Shown here: one piece after another, positions 50,630 to 60,585 of the stretch | Position numbering within the stretch: the stretch's first letter is position 1 | How the letters are laid out: each line of letters begins with the position of its first letter | Origin: an uncultured Ruminococcus sp. | Lineage (GTDB): Bacteria > Bacillota > Clostridia > Oscillospirales > Ruminococcaceae | Length of the DNA stretch: 64,000 nt | Direction of reading: 5' to 3' | Assembly: GCA_902780505.1 (NCBI GenBank) | Contig: CACZFN010000010.1 | Coordinates: forward strand, 1-64,000 | Translations under genes and position numbers: made by a program | Notes under the pieces: model-generated | What the model saw: only the letters and a program-made list of their open reading frames with translations | What the model was told of the DNA's origin: nothing | The model's database searches: none

Positions 50630-52085
50630 GCTTTCGCGGCGTGTGCGCGGATTTTTCAGGCACCGTCAGCACCCGATAAAGATAATATCCTATACTTCAA
50701 AGACCATGTGGCTTTTGCTCATACCGCTTGTAAAGTACCTGATAGCGCTCAGGTTTGATGTCCGTTCGTGGCTTGTCACAAACTGGGTTGATATAGTGGC
50801 AATAAGCGCTATACTCGGTTTTGCGTTTTTAAGGTGGGTGTTTATCTATTTTGAGATAGACGATAAAAGCATAACCTCCCATACGGGCTTTTTCGGCCTT
50901 GCGGCTACAATGGTGAAATTTGAAAATGTAACGACAGTTTCCTCACATCAGGGCTCACTGCAAAGGCTTTTCGGGGCGACTACCCTTTATATCGACACCA
51001 ACGCAAGAAGCGTTACAAAGACCGATATCCAGCTCGTTCTGCCCGCAAAACGTGCCGAGCATATATTAAGACTTATAACAGATGAAAGTGAACAGGCAGT
51101 GAAGTATACCTTTGAATCGAAAAAGAGGAGCCTGCTTGCTTTTTCGCTGTTTTTTTCCTCTACCTTTTCGGGGGTGATAATATTTGCGGGTATCCTTTTT
51201 GAGACCTCCCGTATAGTTGACAGAAATATCGAAATACGGCTCCTGAATACCGCTGCAGGTGAAATATCAAAATTCACCGAAAAGATACCAATGATAATTG
51301 TGTATGTCGCCCTTGTGATAATTGGCGGGTGGCTTCTGTCTTTTGCGGCAAACCTTATGCGCTACTGGCATTTCTGCGTTACAAGACACGGCGGGCGGCT
51401 TATAGTCAGAAGCGGTATATGGACGTTGAGAAATGATGTTATGTTCCAGCGGGATATCAATTATTACGATATCACACGCTCGCTTTTTATGCGGGTGTTC
51501 AGAATGTGTACTGTGAATGTGAGCTGTACAGGCTACGGGAAAAGAAGAAGCGAGATACCTACTATCGCCCCGATAACCACAGATGCCGAGGTCGGGCGTA
51601 CCCTTAAAATGCTTATCCCCAAAGTTGACTGCCCCGAGCCTACGCTCATCACCGGCAAACGTGAGATAACCAAGTTTATCTGGATACCCTGTATGGTGTT
51701 TTTGTGCGTGCCTGTTATAAGACAGGTGTTCGTGCTTGTCTTTCCGCGGTGGGTAAGTGAGATAAATATTCTTAGCTTTATATCCTCCGTTCCGTGTGTG
51801 TGGCTTATAATAGTAAAGTTCTTTGCTTCGTTTAAAACGGGTATAGGTTTTAATGATGACTGCTGTGTGCTTGATTACTGTAAAATGTATACTTTCCACA
51901 GGCTCGTTGTCGAAAAGAAGAAGATAACCCGTGCCGCTATACTTCAGACATGGTTCCAGAAGCGGGCGGGATATTGCTCTATCCAGATATGTACTGAAAA
52001 TGAAAAGCATAAGACACATATGGTAAAACACCTCCCGCTTGATGCGGCGGTGAGTATACTAAGGACCAACGGTCTTTCAGTGTGA
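50616..52085 (+). CDS. PH-domain membrane protein (YdbT-like)
   Basis: A 489-residue protein with about six spans and three bPH2-type segments: SITSHTGFFGLAATMVKFENV after the first spans, IVRSGIWTLRNDVMFQRDINY in the middle and DDCCVLDYCKMYTFHRLVVEKKKI at the end. This is the YdbT arrangement. It overlaps the preceding YdbS-like gene, and birA follows 15 bases later. A role in envelope stress is inferred from relatives. Confidence 0.75.
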   Translation: MKMNKLSRRVRGFFRHRQHPIKIISYTSKTMWLLLIPLVKYLIALRFDVRSWLVTNWVDIVAISAILGFAFLRWVFIYFEIDDKSITSHTGFFGLAATMVKFENVTTVSSHQGSLQRLFGATTLYIDTNARSVTKTDIQLVLPAKRAEHILRLITDESEQAVKYTFESKKRSLLAFSLFFSSTFSGVIIFAGILFETSRIVDRNIEIRLLNTAAGEISKFTEKIPMIIVYVALVIIGGWLLSFAANLMRYWHFCVTRHGGRLIVRSGIWTLRNDVMFQRDINYYDITRSLFMRVFRMCTVNVSCTGYGKRRSEIPTIAPITTDAEVGRTLKMLIPKVDCPEPTLITGKREITKFIWIPCMVFLCVPVIRQVFVLVFPRWVSEINILSFISSVPCVWLIIVKFFASFKTGIGFNDDCCVLDYCKMYTFHRLVVEKKKITRAAILQTWFQKRAGYCSIQICTENEKHKTHMVKHLPLDAAVSILRTNGLSV

Positions 52086-52100
52086 AAGGAGGGTAATACT

Positions 52101-53078
52101 ATGAAAACTAAACAGCGTGTCCTTGAACTGCTTGAAAGCAGGCGAGGAAAGGCAGTTTCTGGCGAGGAACTTGCAGGGCTGATAGGCGTTTCGCGTAATG
52201 CCGTGTGGAAGGCTATCGAGGAGCTCAGAAAAGATGGTTCAACTATCCTTGCAAGACCAAAGCGCGGGTACTTCCTGCCTGATTATGATAACAGCCTTTC
52301 GGCTGAGGGTATAAGGGCGCTTACAGGGGATATCCCCCTTAAAATAGACGTAAGGCAGAGCGTCACTTCAACCAATGACCTGTTAAAGGAGATCGCCCAT
52401 AAGGGTGAACCCGAAGGCTATGCCCTTATCGCCGCCGAACAGACGGCAGGCAAGGGCAGACTCGGCAGACAGTTCTATTCCCCGAAGGGAAGCGGTGTGT
52501 ATATCTCGCTTCTTCTTCGCCCTGATATGAAAGCCGAACAGTCGCTTTGCATAACTACTTCTGCCGCTGTGTGTGTCTGTAAGGCTATAGAAAAAGTGTC
52601 TGACGGAAAGCTGTCCCCTAAGATAAAATGGGTAAATGATATATATCTGAACCAGAAAAAAGTGTGCGGAATACTAACTGAAGCCGCTGTGAGCTTTGAA
52701 AGCGGTCAGCTCGATTATGCTGTGCTTGGGATAGGTATAAATATCTTCACACCGCAGGGCGATTTCCCTGAGGATATCAAGCCTGTCGCTTCCTCGCTTT
52801 TCGGGCAGACAGAACAGGCAAATATCCGCAACCGCCTTACAGCTGCGGTGCTCAGTGAGCTTTATAAGCGCCTTATGCAGGATAAGACTATGGACTATCT
52901 TGACGAGTACCGTTCCTATTCAATGCTCGACGGCAGAAGCGTTATGGTAATAAAAGGCGATAAACGTACCCCTGCCCGTGTGATAGGCATTGATGACAGC
53001 GCAAGGCTTATCGTTAAATATGAAGACGGTACCGAAGCCGCCCTTTCAAGCGGCGAGGTCAGCGTAAAGCCCCGTTAG
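52101..53078 (+). CDS. birA: Biotin operon repressor / biotin--protein ligase
   Basis: A 325-residue bifunctional protein. The N-terminal winged helix (1-65, LAGLIGVSRNAVWKAIEELR) can repress biotin genes; the ligase domain has SVTSTNDLLKEIA, TAGKGRLGRQFYSPKGSGVY and KWVNDIYLNQKKVCGILTE; a C-terminal SH3-like domain ends it. It biotinylates acyl-CoA carboxylases. The 3' end overlaps spoVG on the other strand by 20 bases. Confidence 0.96.
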   Translation: MKTKQRVLELLESRRGKAVSGEELAGLIGVSRNAVWKAIEELRKDGSTILARPKRGYFLPDYDNSLSAEGIRALTGDIPLKIDVRQSVTSTNDLLKEIAHKGEPEGYALIAAEQTAGKGRLGRQFYSPKGSGVYISLLLRPDMKAEQSLCITTSAAVCVCKAIEKVSDGKLSPKIKWVNDIYLNQKKVCGILTEAAVSFESGQLDYAVLGIGINIFTPQGDFPEDIKPVASSLFGQTEQANIRNRLTAAVLSELYKRLMQDKTMDYLDEYRSYSMLDGRSVMVIKGDKRTPARVIGIDDSARLIVKYEDGTEAALSSGEVSVKPR

Positions 53079-53328
53079 CCTTTTCACGGTAGGCTTTAAG
53101 TATAAGGTGTTCTATTTCCTGACGTTCCGGTGCGTTTATAGGGTGTACGATATCTCGGTAAATGCCGCTTTCGTCCCTGCGTGAGGGCATTGCTACAAAA
53201 AGCCTGTCAGTCCCCTCTATCACCTTTATGTCGTGAACGGCAAAACAGTCGTCAAGCGTTATGCTCACTACAGCTTTCAGCCTGCCCCCGGGCAGAAGTT
53301 TCCTCACTTTGATGTCAGTTATCTTCAA
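53059..53328 (-). CDS. spoVG: SpoVG-family regulator
   Basis: An 89-residue protein with the family start MKITDIKVRKLLPGGRLKAVVSITLDD and the core FVAMPSRRDESGIYRDIVHPI. SpoVG is a small nucleic-acid-binding regulator of sporulation, septation and virulence genes in Firmicutes. It is convergent with birA and its promoter side faces murC, which is divergent. Its presence supports a spore-forming lineage. Confidence 0.96.
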   Translation of the reverse strand: MKITDIKVRKLLPGGRLKAVVSITLDDCFAVHDIKVIEGTDRLFVAMPSRRDESGIYRDIVHPINAPERQEIEHLILKAYREKANGALR

Positions 53329-53479
53329 AAATAACCACCCTTTCTAAAATGTATAATTTCATTATGGGAAGCAGGCGTTTTTTTATTCAAAATCAGCCTT
53401 TATTTTTCCTCCCGAATGTAGTATAATAATATTTGAATAGTTGGTTTAAATAATTTGTTATGCAAAGAGGTCATTTTAA

Positions 53480-54901
53480 ATGTTTGATAAAAATATACTT
53501 GCAGGTAAAAAGCATATCCATATGATAGGCATAGGCGGATCGGGAATGTTCCCGCTGGCGCAGATACTCCATTCACAGGGGTATTATCTCAGCGGATCCG
53601 ATAATAACGAAACCGAAACGCTTGACCTTGTCAGAAAAATGGGCGCAAAGGTCTATATGGGGCAGTCGGCTGAAAATATCGAGGGCGCTGACCTTATCGT
53701 CTATTCCGCCGCTATCATGGCGGATAACCCCGAACTTGTCGCGGCAAAGGCAAGCGGTGTTCCTGTACTTGAAAGGTCTGAACTTTTAGGACTTGTGACC
53801 ACCTGGTACGATAATGCTATATGTATTTCGGGCACCCACGGCAAGACTACCGCTTCAAGTATGACTACTCAGATACTTCTGTCGGAGGGTGTTGATCTTT
53901 CCTGCGTGATAGGCGGCAAGCTTAAAGCTATAGGCGGTTCCGGCAGGGCGGGCAAGAGTGATGTTATGGTATGTGAAAGCTGTGAATTTGTTGATACTTT
54001 TTTAAAGCTTTCACCGGATATCGCAGTTATACTCAATGTTGATGCCGACCACCTCGATTATTTCGGTACGCTTGAAAATATAATAAAAAGCTTCAGAAAA
54101 TTCGCTTCAATGGCCTCAAAGTGCCTTGTTATAAACGGCGATGATGCAAATACACTTAAAGCTGTCAATGGCCTTGATAAAGAAATGATAACTTTCGGCT
54201 TCGGAAAGGGCAATGATTACAGCGCAAGGATAACCGCCAAAAAAGGACTCAGAACTGATTTTGAGCTTTATGTAAAGGGTGAAAAGCAGGGCGATTATTC
54301 AATATTCGTCCCCGGTGAACATAATGTGCTCAACGCCCTTGCTTCAATTGCGGCGGCACGGTGTGTCGGTGTTTCCTATGAAGGGATAAGAAAAGGCCTT
54401 GAGGATTTCCGCGGCGCTATGAGAAGGTTTGAAAAAATAGATGAAGTAGGCGGTATAACGATCGTTGATGACTATGCCCACCATCCAAGTGAGCTTGCAG
54501 CTACCCTTAAAGCCGCAAAGGAACTTGATTTTGGACGTGTTATCGCAGTTTTTCAGCCCTTTACCTATTCAAGGACCGAAATACTTATGGATGATTTCGT
54601 AACAGCTTTAAGTATCGCAGATGTCTGCGTGCTTACCGATATCTTCGGCAGCCGTGAAAAAAATACACATGGTATATATACCGAAATGCTCGGTGAGAAG
54701 ATAAAAGGGTGCGTCTATTTTGATACCCCGCACGATGTCGTCGATAAACAGACAGCAGAGCAGAAGGACTATAACTTCGGGCAGGTTATAGATTATCTTC
54801 TTGAAAATACAAAAGAGGGCGATCTTGTTATGACACTCGGCTGCGGTGATGCATATAAAATAGCAAAACGCTTCGCAAAAAAACTGCACGAAAAGGAATA
54901 A
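53480..54901 (+). CDS. murC: UDP-N-acetylmuramate--L-alanine ligase
   Basis: A 473-residue Mur ligase that adds the first residue of the peptidoglycan peptide. MIGIGGSGMFPLAQIL, the ATP site SGTHGKTTASSM, DADHLDYFGT and VVDDYAHHPSELAATL-type motifs (here TIVDDYAHHPSE) are present. A TATAAT at 53422-53427 lies 58 bases upstream with a poor -35. lexA follows 25 bases later. Confidence 0.96.
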   Translation: MFDKNILAGKKHIHMIGIGGSGMFPLAQILHSQGYYLSGSDNNETETLDLVRKMGAKVYMGQSAENIEGADLIVYSAAIMADNPELVAAKASGVPVLERSELLGLVTTWYDNAICISGTHGKTTASSMTTQILLSEGVDLSCVIGGKLKAIGGSGRAGKSDVMVCESCEFVDTFLKLSPDIAVILNVDADHLDYFGTLENIIKSFRKFASMASKCLVINGDDANTLKAVNGLDKEMITFGFGKGNDYSARITAKKGLRTDFELYVKGEKQGDYSIFVPGEHNVLNALASIAAARCVGVSYEGIRKGLEDFRGAMRRFEKIDEVGGITIVDDYAHHPSELAATLKAAKELDFGRVIAVFQPFTYSRTEILMDDFVTALSIADVCVLTDIFGSREKNTHGIYTEMLGEKIKGCVYFDTPHDVVDKQTAEQKDYNFGQVIDYLLENTKEGDLVMTLGCGDAYKIAKRFAKKLHEKE

Positions 54902-54926
54902 AACATATTAAAAGGAAGGTGTACGT

Positions 54927-55523
54927 ATGGCACGTAAAGTAACTGAAAAAGAAAAAAAGGTATACGAATTTATAAAGGAATATATCGAGGAAAACAGCTA
55001 CTCTCCGACAGTCAGGGAGATACAGGATAAGTTCGGCTTAAAATCTTCCTCCACGGCACATAGATATATAAAGACGCTTTCCGCAAAGGGACTTATAGAC
55101 CGCAGTACAAAACGCAATCGCGCTATAAGGCTCTCTGCATATACAAACGGTATAAGTGTGCCGGTCGTTGGTACTGTAACAGCCGGTAAGCCTATCACCG
55201 CTATTGAGGAAATAGAATCATATATCACCTTCAATACAGATAAAAAGTTTTCAGGTCAGCTTTTTGCACTTAAAGTAAAGGGCGAAAGTATGATAAATGT
55301 CGGTATTTTCGATGGCGATACGGTGATCGTTGAACAGCGTGAAACCGCTGATAACGGCGAAATAGTCGTGGCGCTTGTCGATAATGAAGAAGCAACGGTA
55401 AAAACTTTCTATAAAGAGGACGGCCACTTCCGCCTTCAGCCCGAAAATGATACTATGGAGCCTATTATAAGTGATAATGTCGCTATCCTCGGTAAGGTGG
55501 TAGCACTTATCAGGTATTTCTGA
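54927..55523 (+). CDS. lexA: SOS repressor LexA
   Basis: A 198-residue repressor of DNA-damage genes. The winged-helix domain (1-65) has YSPTVREIQDKFGLKSSSTAHRYI. The self-cleavage domain has the Ala-Gly site in VGTVTAGKP, the Ser of the dyad in KGESMINVGIFDGD and the Lys in EEATVKTFYKE. It was recognised without a LexA box upstream; I see no clear GAAC-type operator before it. It is followed by a zinc-ribbon gene. Confidence 0.95.
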   Translation: MARKVTEKEKKVYEFIKEYIEENSYSPTVREIQDKFGLKSSSTAHRYIKTLSAKGLIDRSTKRNRAIRLSAYTNGISVPVVGTVTAGKPITAIEEIESYITFNTDKKFSGQLFALKVKGESMINVGIFDGDTVIVEQRETADNGEIVVALVDNEEATVKTFYKEDGHFRLQPENDTMEPIISDNVAILGKVVALIRYF

Positions 55524-55583
55524 AAACTCGTCCGGAATGACGGGCGTTGACTTTTTGATCTTCATTTGAAAGGCGGTGAGTTT

Positions 55584-56243
55584 ATGCCTGATAGATGTCT
55601 TAGCTGTGGGGCAATATTGCCCGAGGGCGCAAAGCTTTGTACAAACTGCGGAAAGATAGTATCTAAGAATTTCCGCCCCGTGTCGGAACAGGTCCAGGTG
55701 AGAAAACCCTCGCCGACTGTGCAGACTGACGCAAGGATCTTTGAGCATAAGCCAATACCGACAGCTGTAACGGAAAAGATCGAGGTGCAGGAAACTGCCG
55801 GTGAACGTGATAGTGCATCACATACTGAACACAGGGAACATCATGCCCGTAAGCCTGTTCGCAGAAAAAAGAAAAAGAATACCAGACTGAAAGTCCTTGC
55901 GGCAGCAGTGATCGTCGCAGCAGTCGTGTGTGTGTCGTTTCTGACTGTGATACGTGCGCTCAGGATAAGGGAGATAAAAAAGACAAAGCCGGTTATAGAA
56001 ACCTCTGCAAAGATGAGTTTTGATAATTTCGGTGAAGCGGCCGAAAACTTCTTTGATGAACCGTATTGGGAGTATAGCTTTTTTACCAATACAGTCACCG
56101 TTTCGGGTGAAAATAAAGGGACGGAGTATGAATTTGTCTTTAAGCCCAATGACGAGCAGGTGGTAAGCTCGGTCAGGGTGGGAAAGGATGAATTTGATGA
56201 TAAAAAAGAGATAGATATACTTGTCATGCGTATGTTTATGTAA
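55584..56243 (+). CDS. Zinc-ribbon membrane protein
   Basis: A 219-residue protein with one zinc ribbon at the N-terminus (CLSCGAILPEGAKLCTNCGK), a polar linker, a basic segment (HHARKPVRRKKKKNTR), one span (LKVLAAAVIVAAVVCVSFLTVI) and a small extracellular domain of about 85 residues. It resembles the two zinc-ribbon membrane proteins at 18-20 kb in plan but not in the outer domain. ATG 55584 follows AAAGGCGGTGAG. The gene precedes the cardiolipin synthase by 20 bases. Confidence 0.65.
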   Translation: MPDRCLSCGAILPEGAKLCTNCGKIVSKNFRPVSEQVQVRKPSPTVQTDARIFEHKPIPTAVTEKIEVQETAGERDSASHTEHREHHARKPVRRKKKKNTRLKVLAAAVIVAAVVCVSFLTVIRALRIREIKKTKPVIETSAKMSFDNFGEAAENFFDEPYWEYSFFTNTVTVSGENKGTEYEFVFKPNDEQVVSSVRVGKDEFDDKKEIDILVMRMFM

Positions 56244-56263
56244 GAATATAGAAAGGAAAGTAA

Positions 56264-57832
56264 ATGAAAGAAAGGAAAAAGACCTTCGGTATCAAGAAAA
56301 TAATAAACGGTGTGTTTTCGCAGAAGTTTATTGTTATAACACTTCTGCTTTTGCAAATAGTTTTCCTTGTTTTTTCAGTGCTTTCGCTTACGGGGCAGTT
56401 TATATTTATTTATTATATCTCGCTTCTTGTGGGGCTTGTTCTGGTGATGTACCTTATCAATTCATCGGAAAACCCCGCATATAAGCTTTCGTGGATCGTG
56501 CCGATACTGGTTTTCCCTGTATTTGGCGCGTTTGCGTTTGTGTACCTGAAATTTCAAAGCAGCTATCGGTATGAAAAGAACCTCTCTATCAAAAAGATCG
56601 AAAACACAAAGCCATATCTTAAACAAAAACTCGGTGTCACCAAAGAACTTGAAGAAATTGACAGGAATGTCGCAAATCTTGCAAGGTATATGCGTGTCTA
56701 CGGCGGCTACCCGATATATAAGAATACTAAAGTCACCTATTTCAGTCTGGGTGAGGAAAAGTTTGAAGCTATGGTGCGTGAGCTTGAAGCGGCCAAGCAC
56801 TTTATCTTTATGGAGTATTTTATAATAGATAAGGGCTATATGTGGGATACTATCCATCAGATCCTTTTAAGGAAAGTCAGAGAGGGCGTAGATGTAAGGC
56901 TCATGTATGACGGCATGGGAACACAGTCCGTAATGCCTTACAGGTACGATAAAAAATTAAACGCCGAGGGTATAAAGACAAAGGTCTTCAACCCCTTTGT
57001 GCCGCTTGTTACAACTATACAGAATAACCGTGACCATAGAAAAATACTTGTTATCGACGGCCATACCGCATTTACGGGCGGTGTTAATATAGCAGATGAA
57101 TATATAAACCGCAAAAAACGTTTCGGCCACTGGAAGGACACGGCAGTTATGCTCAAAGGTGAGGCTGTGTGGAATTTCACTATGATGTTCTTCCAATTGT
57201 GGGAGATAACAGGTGAACAGTCTGTCGCACAGTATGATAAGTACCGTCCTAATGTTTTCAGGGAAAAGTCAATTGAAGACGACAGCTTTGTTATGCCATT
57301 CGCAGATTCGCCGCTTGATGATGAAAATGTAAGTGAGCTTGTGTATCTTAATATCATAAATAATGCCGACGATTATGTCTATATCACCACCCCTTACCTT
57401 ATACTTGATAATGAAATGATGACAGCCCTCGGTTATGCCGCCAAAAGCGGTGTTGATGTAAGGATAATAGTCCCCGGTGTGCCGGATAAATGGTATATAA
57501 AGCTTATAGGCCAGTCGTTTTATAAAGACCTTATAAAACGCGGCGTAAGGATATTTGAGTACAAGGAAGGCTTTATACACGCCAAAAATTTCCTGTCAGA
57601 TGATCAAACAGCTGTCGTTGGAACAGTAAACCTTGATTACAGGAGCCTTTACCTGCATTTTGAATGTGCGGCGTATATGTATAAATGTGAGTGCATTAAG
57701 GATATCAAATATGATTTTGAGGATATGTTCTCAAATAAATGTCACGAAGTCACCTACGAAGAATGTGCAGGCAGACCTATAGCGCAAAGAATGCTAAGCG
57801 CCCTGCTCGGCCTGTTCGCACCGCTTCTGTAA
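56264..57832 (+). CDS. cls: Cardiolipin synthase
   Basis: A 522-residue phospholipase D-type enzyme that joins two phosphatidylglycerols. Two N-terminal spans are followed by two HKD motifs: NRDHRKILVIDGHTAFTGG, and EGFIHAKNFLSDDQTAVVGT. The first motif reads HRKxxxxD rather than HxKxxxxD, which is within the family. A terminator follows at 57870. Confidence 0.93.
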   Translation: MKERKKTFGIKKIINGVFSQKFIVITLLLLQIVFLVFSVLSLTGQFIFIYYISLLVGLVLVMYLINSSENPAYKLSWIVPILVFPVFGAFAFVYLKFQSSYRYEKNLSIKKIENTKPYLKQKLGVTKELEEIDRNVANLARYMRVYGGYPIYKNTKVTYFSLGEEKFEAMVRELEAAKHFIFMEYFIIDKGYMWDTIHQILLRKVREGVDVRLMYDGMGTQSVMPYRYDKKLNAEGIKTKVFNPFVPLVTTIQNNRDHRKILVIDGHTAFTGGVNIADEYINRKKRFGHWKDTAVMLKGEAVWNFTMMFFQLWEITGEQSVAQYDKYRPNVFREKSIEDDSFVMPFADSPLDDENVSELVYLNIINNADDYVYITTPYLILDNEMMTALGYAAKSGVDVRIIVPGVPDKWYIKLIGQSFYKDLIKRGVRIFEYKEGFIHAKNFLSDDQTAVVGTVNLDYRSLYLHFECAAYMYKCECIKDIKYDFEDMFSNKCHEVTYEECAGRPIAQRMLSALLGLFAPLL

Positions 57833-57869
57833 ATAATCTGCGGTTTTAGTATTTATATCTGCAAACACA

Positions 57870-57904
57870 AAGGCACCTGCGCTATATAATAGCACAGGTG
57901 CCTT
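57870..57904. terminator. Bidirectional terminator between cls and the aldolase gene
   Basis: AAGGCACCTG and CAGGTGCCTT pair, with an inner GCTAT/ATAGC stem, giving one long stem with a single C-A mismatch. The right side is followed by TTGAATTTT. The genes on both sides converge here. Confidence 0.8.
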
Positions 57905-57978
57905 GAATTTTATATATTGAATGCACTAAGTTCTTCAGGCAGCTCCTCTGGGGCTGTAAGTTCTGTAGTGCGGTCCCT

Positions 57979-58968
57979 TCAAGAGTTCATGTCCAGAATA
58001 TGCTTGTAGAATTCCGAATAGTCTGTCCTCCTTGCCTCGGAATATGCAATAGCCTCCCTCGGGTGCTGATTGAACTGGCCTGTTATCATGTACGGTATTC
58101 CGTAGCCCCATAATACACCGTCTTCTCTCAGCTTGTTCATATACTTTTCAACAAACTGTATTACAGGGTAGAGTTTGTACTTAGGATTTTTGAGGAATCC
58201 GAGCAGAAGTTCCATGGCACAGTTGCCGGCACCCCTGCCCATGCCGTCGTAAGTGGCGTCAACAAGGTTTACACCCTCGCTTATTGCTTCAATGGTATTT
58301 GCAAATGCAAGCTGCTGGTTGTTGTGGGCGTGTATGCCTATCTGCTTGCCGTACTTGTCTGCCATGCCTAAATATTTGTCACTGATCCTCTTTATCTGTT
58401 CCGGGCACAGCGAACCGAAGCTGTCTACAATATAAACCCCGTTTACACTTGACTTGCCGAGCATATCAAGTGCTATGTCAATGTCACTTTCCTGTGCGTT
58501 CGATATTGCCATAATGTTGCAGGTGGTTTCATAGCCTTTCCTGGTGGCGTCCTCTATCATATCTATCGCCGCAGGCATCGTGGTCACATATGTTGCCACC
58601 CTTACCATATCAATAGCGCTGTTGGCCCTGTCGATAATGTCGTTTTTGTAATCGCACCTGCCGACATCCGCCATTATTGAGAGTTTAAGGTCAGTGTCAT
58701 TGTCACCGACGATATCCCTGATATCGTCATCGTTGCAGAATTTCCACTTGCCGAAGTCATCAACGTTGAAGATCGTCTTGTCTGCCTTGTAGCCAAGTTC
58801 CATGTAGTCAACGCCTGCTTTTATATTTGTCTTGTAAAGTTCCCTTACAAATTCGTCAGTAAAGCGGAAGCTGTTTACAAGCCCGCCGTCACGTACTGTT
58901 GCATCAAGTACCTTTATTTCTTCCCTGAAGCCTAAAAGCTGTTCAGGTGTCTGCTTTGAATTACGCAT
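57979..58968 (-). CDS. DRE-TIM metallolyase/aldolase-domain protein
   Basis: A 329-residue TIM-barrel protein of the HMG-CoA lyase/4-hydroxy-2-oxovalerate aldolase superfamily. EIKVLDATVRDGG (the DRDGG metal motif) is at the N-terminus, and IGIHAHNNQQLAFANTIEA has the second metal His pair. GMGRGAGN is also conserved. The reaction is unknown. It follows malQ by two bases, so it is co-expressed with it. It is not clearly a biosynthetic 2-isopropylmalate synthase, as the C-terminal regulatory domain is absent. Confidence 0.78.
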   Translation of the reverse strand: MRNSKQTPEQLLGFREEIKVLDATVRDGGLVNSFRFTDEFVRELYKTNIKAGVDYMELGYKADKTIFNVDDFGKWKFCNDDDIRDIVGDNDTDLKLSIMADVGRCDYKNDIIDRANSAIDMVRVATYVTTMPAAIDMIEDATRKGYETTCNIMAISNAQESDIDIALDMLGKSSVNGVYIVDSFGSLCPEQIKRISDKYLGMADKYGKQIGIHAHNNQQLAFANTIEAISEGVNLVDATYDGMGRGAGNCAMELLLGFLKNPKYKLYPVIQFVEKYMNKLREDGVLWGYGIPYMITGQFNQHPREAIAYSEARRTDYSEFYKHILDMNS

Positions 58969-58970
58969 AA

Positions 58971-60467
58971 TCAGTCCTCCTGTTTATCTCCAAGTCTGTT
59001 GTACATCTTTGTTATGTTAAGTATTCTTTGTGCAAGTTCATCTGTGAACACGCCTGATTTTGCCCTCCACTGCCAGTTCCCGCCGAGAGTTGAGGGTATG
59101 TTCATTCTCGCATTACTGCCAAGTTCCAGGAAATCCTGCATCTGTGCGATGGCGGTATCACTCACACTTGACCATGCAAGCCTTATCATTGCCCACGCAA
59201 TGTCCTTGTTCCTGCTTACATTCAGGTATTCACGGAAAAACCTTGCTTCTTTTCTGCTTAGTGAATTTACCCACCCGACAAGCGTTTCGTTGTCGTGAGT
59301 GCCTGTGTAACATACGCTGTTTGTGTTTTTAAAGTTGTGCGGCAGGTAATCACTTCCGTAGTTTTCGTCATACATAAACTCTAAAACTTTCATTCCCGGG
59401 TATCCGCTTGCTTTTAGCATTCTCTTTACCTTTGGTGTAAGAAACCCGAGGTCTTCCGCAATTATCTCTGTTTTGCCGAGCTGTTTTTTTACTTCCCTGA
59501 AAAGCTCCGTGCCGGGACCTTTCCGCCATTCTCCTATGACCGCGTCCTCACGCCCGTAGGGAATAGCATAATAGCTTTCAAACCCCCGAAAGTGGTCTAT
59601 CCTTACAACGTCGTATATTTCCGATGCCGCCTTTATCCTGTCTGTCCACCACTTGTAGTTCTCTTTTTTCATAATGTCCCAGCGGTAAAGCGGGTTGCCC
59701 CATAGCTGACCTTTCGCCGCAAAAACATCAGGCGGACAGCCTGCAACATCAGTCGGCACTTTGTTTTCATCAAGCTGAAAATACTCGGGGTGTACCCATA
59801 CATCAGCACTGTCATAAGCCACATATATCGGAATGTCACCTATCATTTTTATGCCAAGCGAGTTGACGTATTCTTTCAGTTTTCCCCACTGCCTGTAGAA
59901 TTCATACTGCAAAAACTTGTAAAACCCGATATCGTCCCTGTATTTTTCTTCTGCATCTTTTATCGCCGCTTTATCAAAAGCCCTCAGCGGCTTTTCCCAC
60001 TTTTCCCATGCCTTGCCGTTGTGGGCGTCTTTAAGCGCCATAAAGAGCGCATATTCATCAAGCCAGGTGTTCTTTTCCTCAAATTCCTTGTAGTCGTCTT
60101 CGGGTGTGAATCTCCTGTAAGCCTTTCTGAACACCTTGAAGACCGTTTTGTATAAAAGTTCAAAGTCAACGTCCTCGCCGTCGCCTTTGGAGTTCAGCGG
60201 TGCGTATTCGCTTTTTCTGAGCAGTCCGTCTTTTTCAAGAAGCTGTGCATCTATAAAATAAGGGTTGCCCGCATAGATGGAAAAACTCTGATACGGCGAA
60301 TCGCCGTAACTTGTCGGCGAAATGGGCAATATCTGCCAGTAGCTCTGCCCTGCCTTTTTCAGAAAATCCGCAAATTCATAAGCACTTTTCCCAAGTGTGC
60401 CGATAAGAAAACCATTCGGCAGGCTTGAAATGTGCATAAGTATCCCGCTTGCTCTCAATTCGTTCAC
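58971..60467 (-). CDS. malQ: 4-alpha-glucanotransferase (amylomaltase)
   Basis: A 498-residue GH77 enzyme that moves alpha-1,4-glucan chains. GILMHISSLPNGF, PISPTSYGDSPYQSFS, VVRIDHFRGFESYYAIP, EIIAEDLGFLTP and YTGTHDNETLVGW are family signatures, with the catalytic Asp and Glu inside them. It is the first gene of a two-gene unit and implies glycogen or maltodextrin use. Confidence 0.96.
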   Translation of the reverse strand: MNELRASGILMHISSLPNGFLIGTLGKSAYEFADFLKKAGQSYWQILPISPTSYGDSPYQSFSIYAGNPYFIDAQLLEKDGLLRKSEYAPLNSKGDGEDVDFELLYKTVFKVFRKAYRRFTPEDDYKEFEEKNTWLDEYALFMALKDAHNGKAWEKWEKPLRAFDKAAIKDAEEKYRDDIGFYKFLQYEFYRQWGKLKEYVNSLGIKMIGDIPIYVAYDSADVWVHPEYFQLDENKVPTDVAGCPPDVFAAKGQLWGNPLYRWDIMKKENYKWWTDRIKAASEIYDVVRIDHFRGFESYYAIPYGREDAVIGEWRKGPGTELFREVKKQLGKTEIIAEDLGFLTPKVKRMLKASGYPGMKVLEFMYDENYGSDYLPHNFKNTNSVCYTGTHDNETLVGWVNSLSRKEARFFREYLNVSRNKDIAWAMIRLAWSSVSDTAIAQMQDFLELGSNARMNIPSTLGGNWQWRAKSGVFTDELAQRILNITKMYNRLGDKQED

Positions 60468-60585
60468 CCCTTTTTATTTACAAATATATTATACTACACT
60501 TTTTTCCCTTTTTCAAGTGTCTTTTGGGAATTTAAAGCGCTAAAATGTAAAATTGTCCGCAGAAGAAAACCTCGCAGACAATTAT

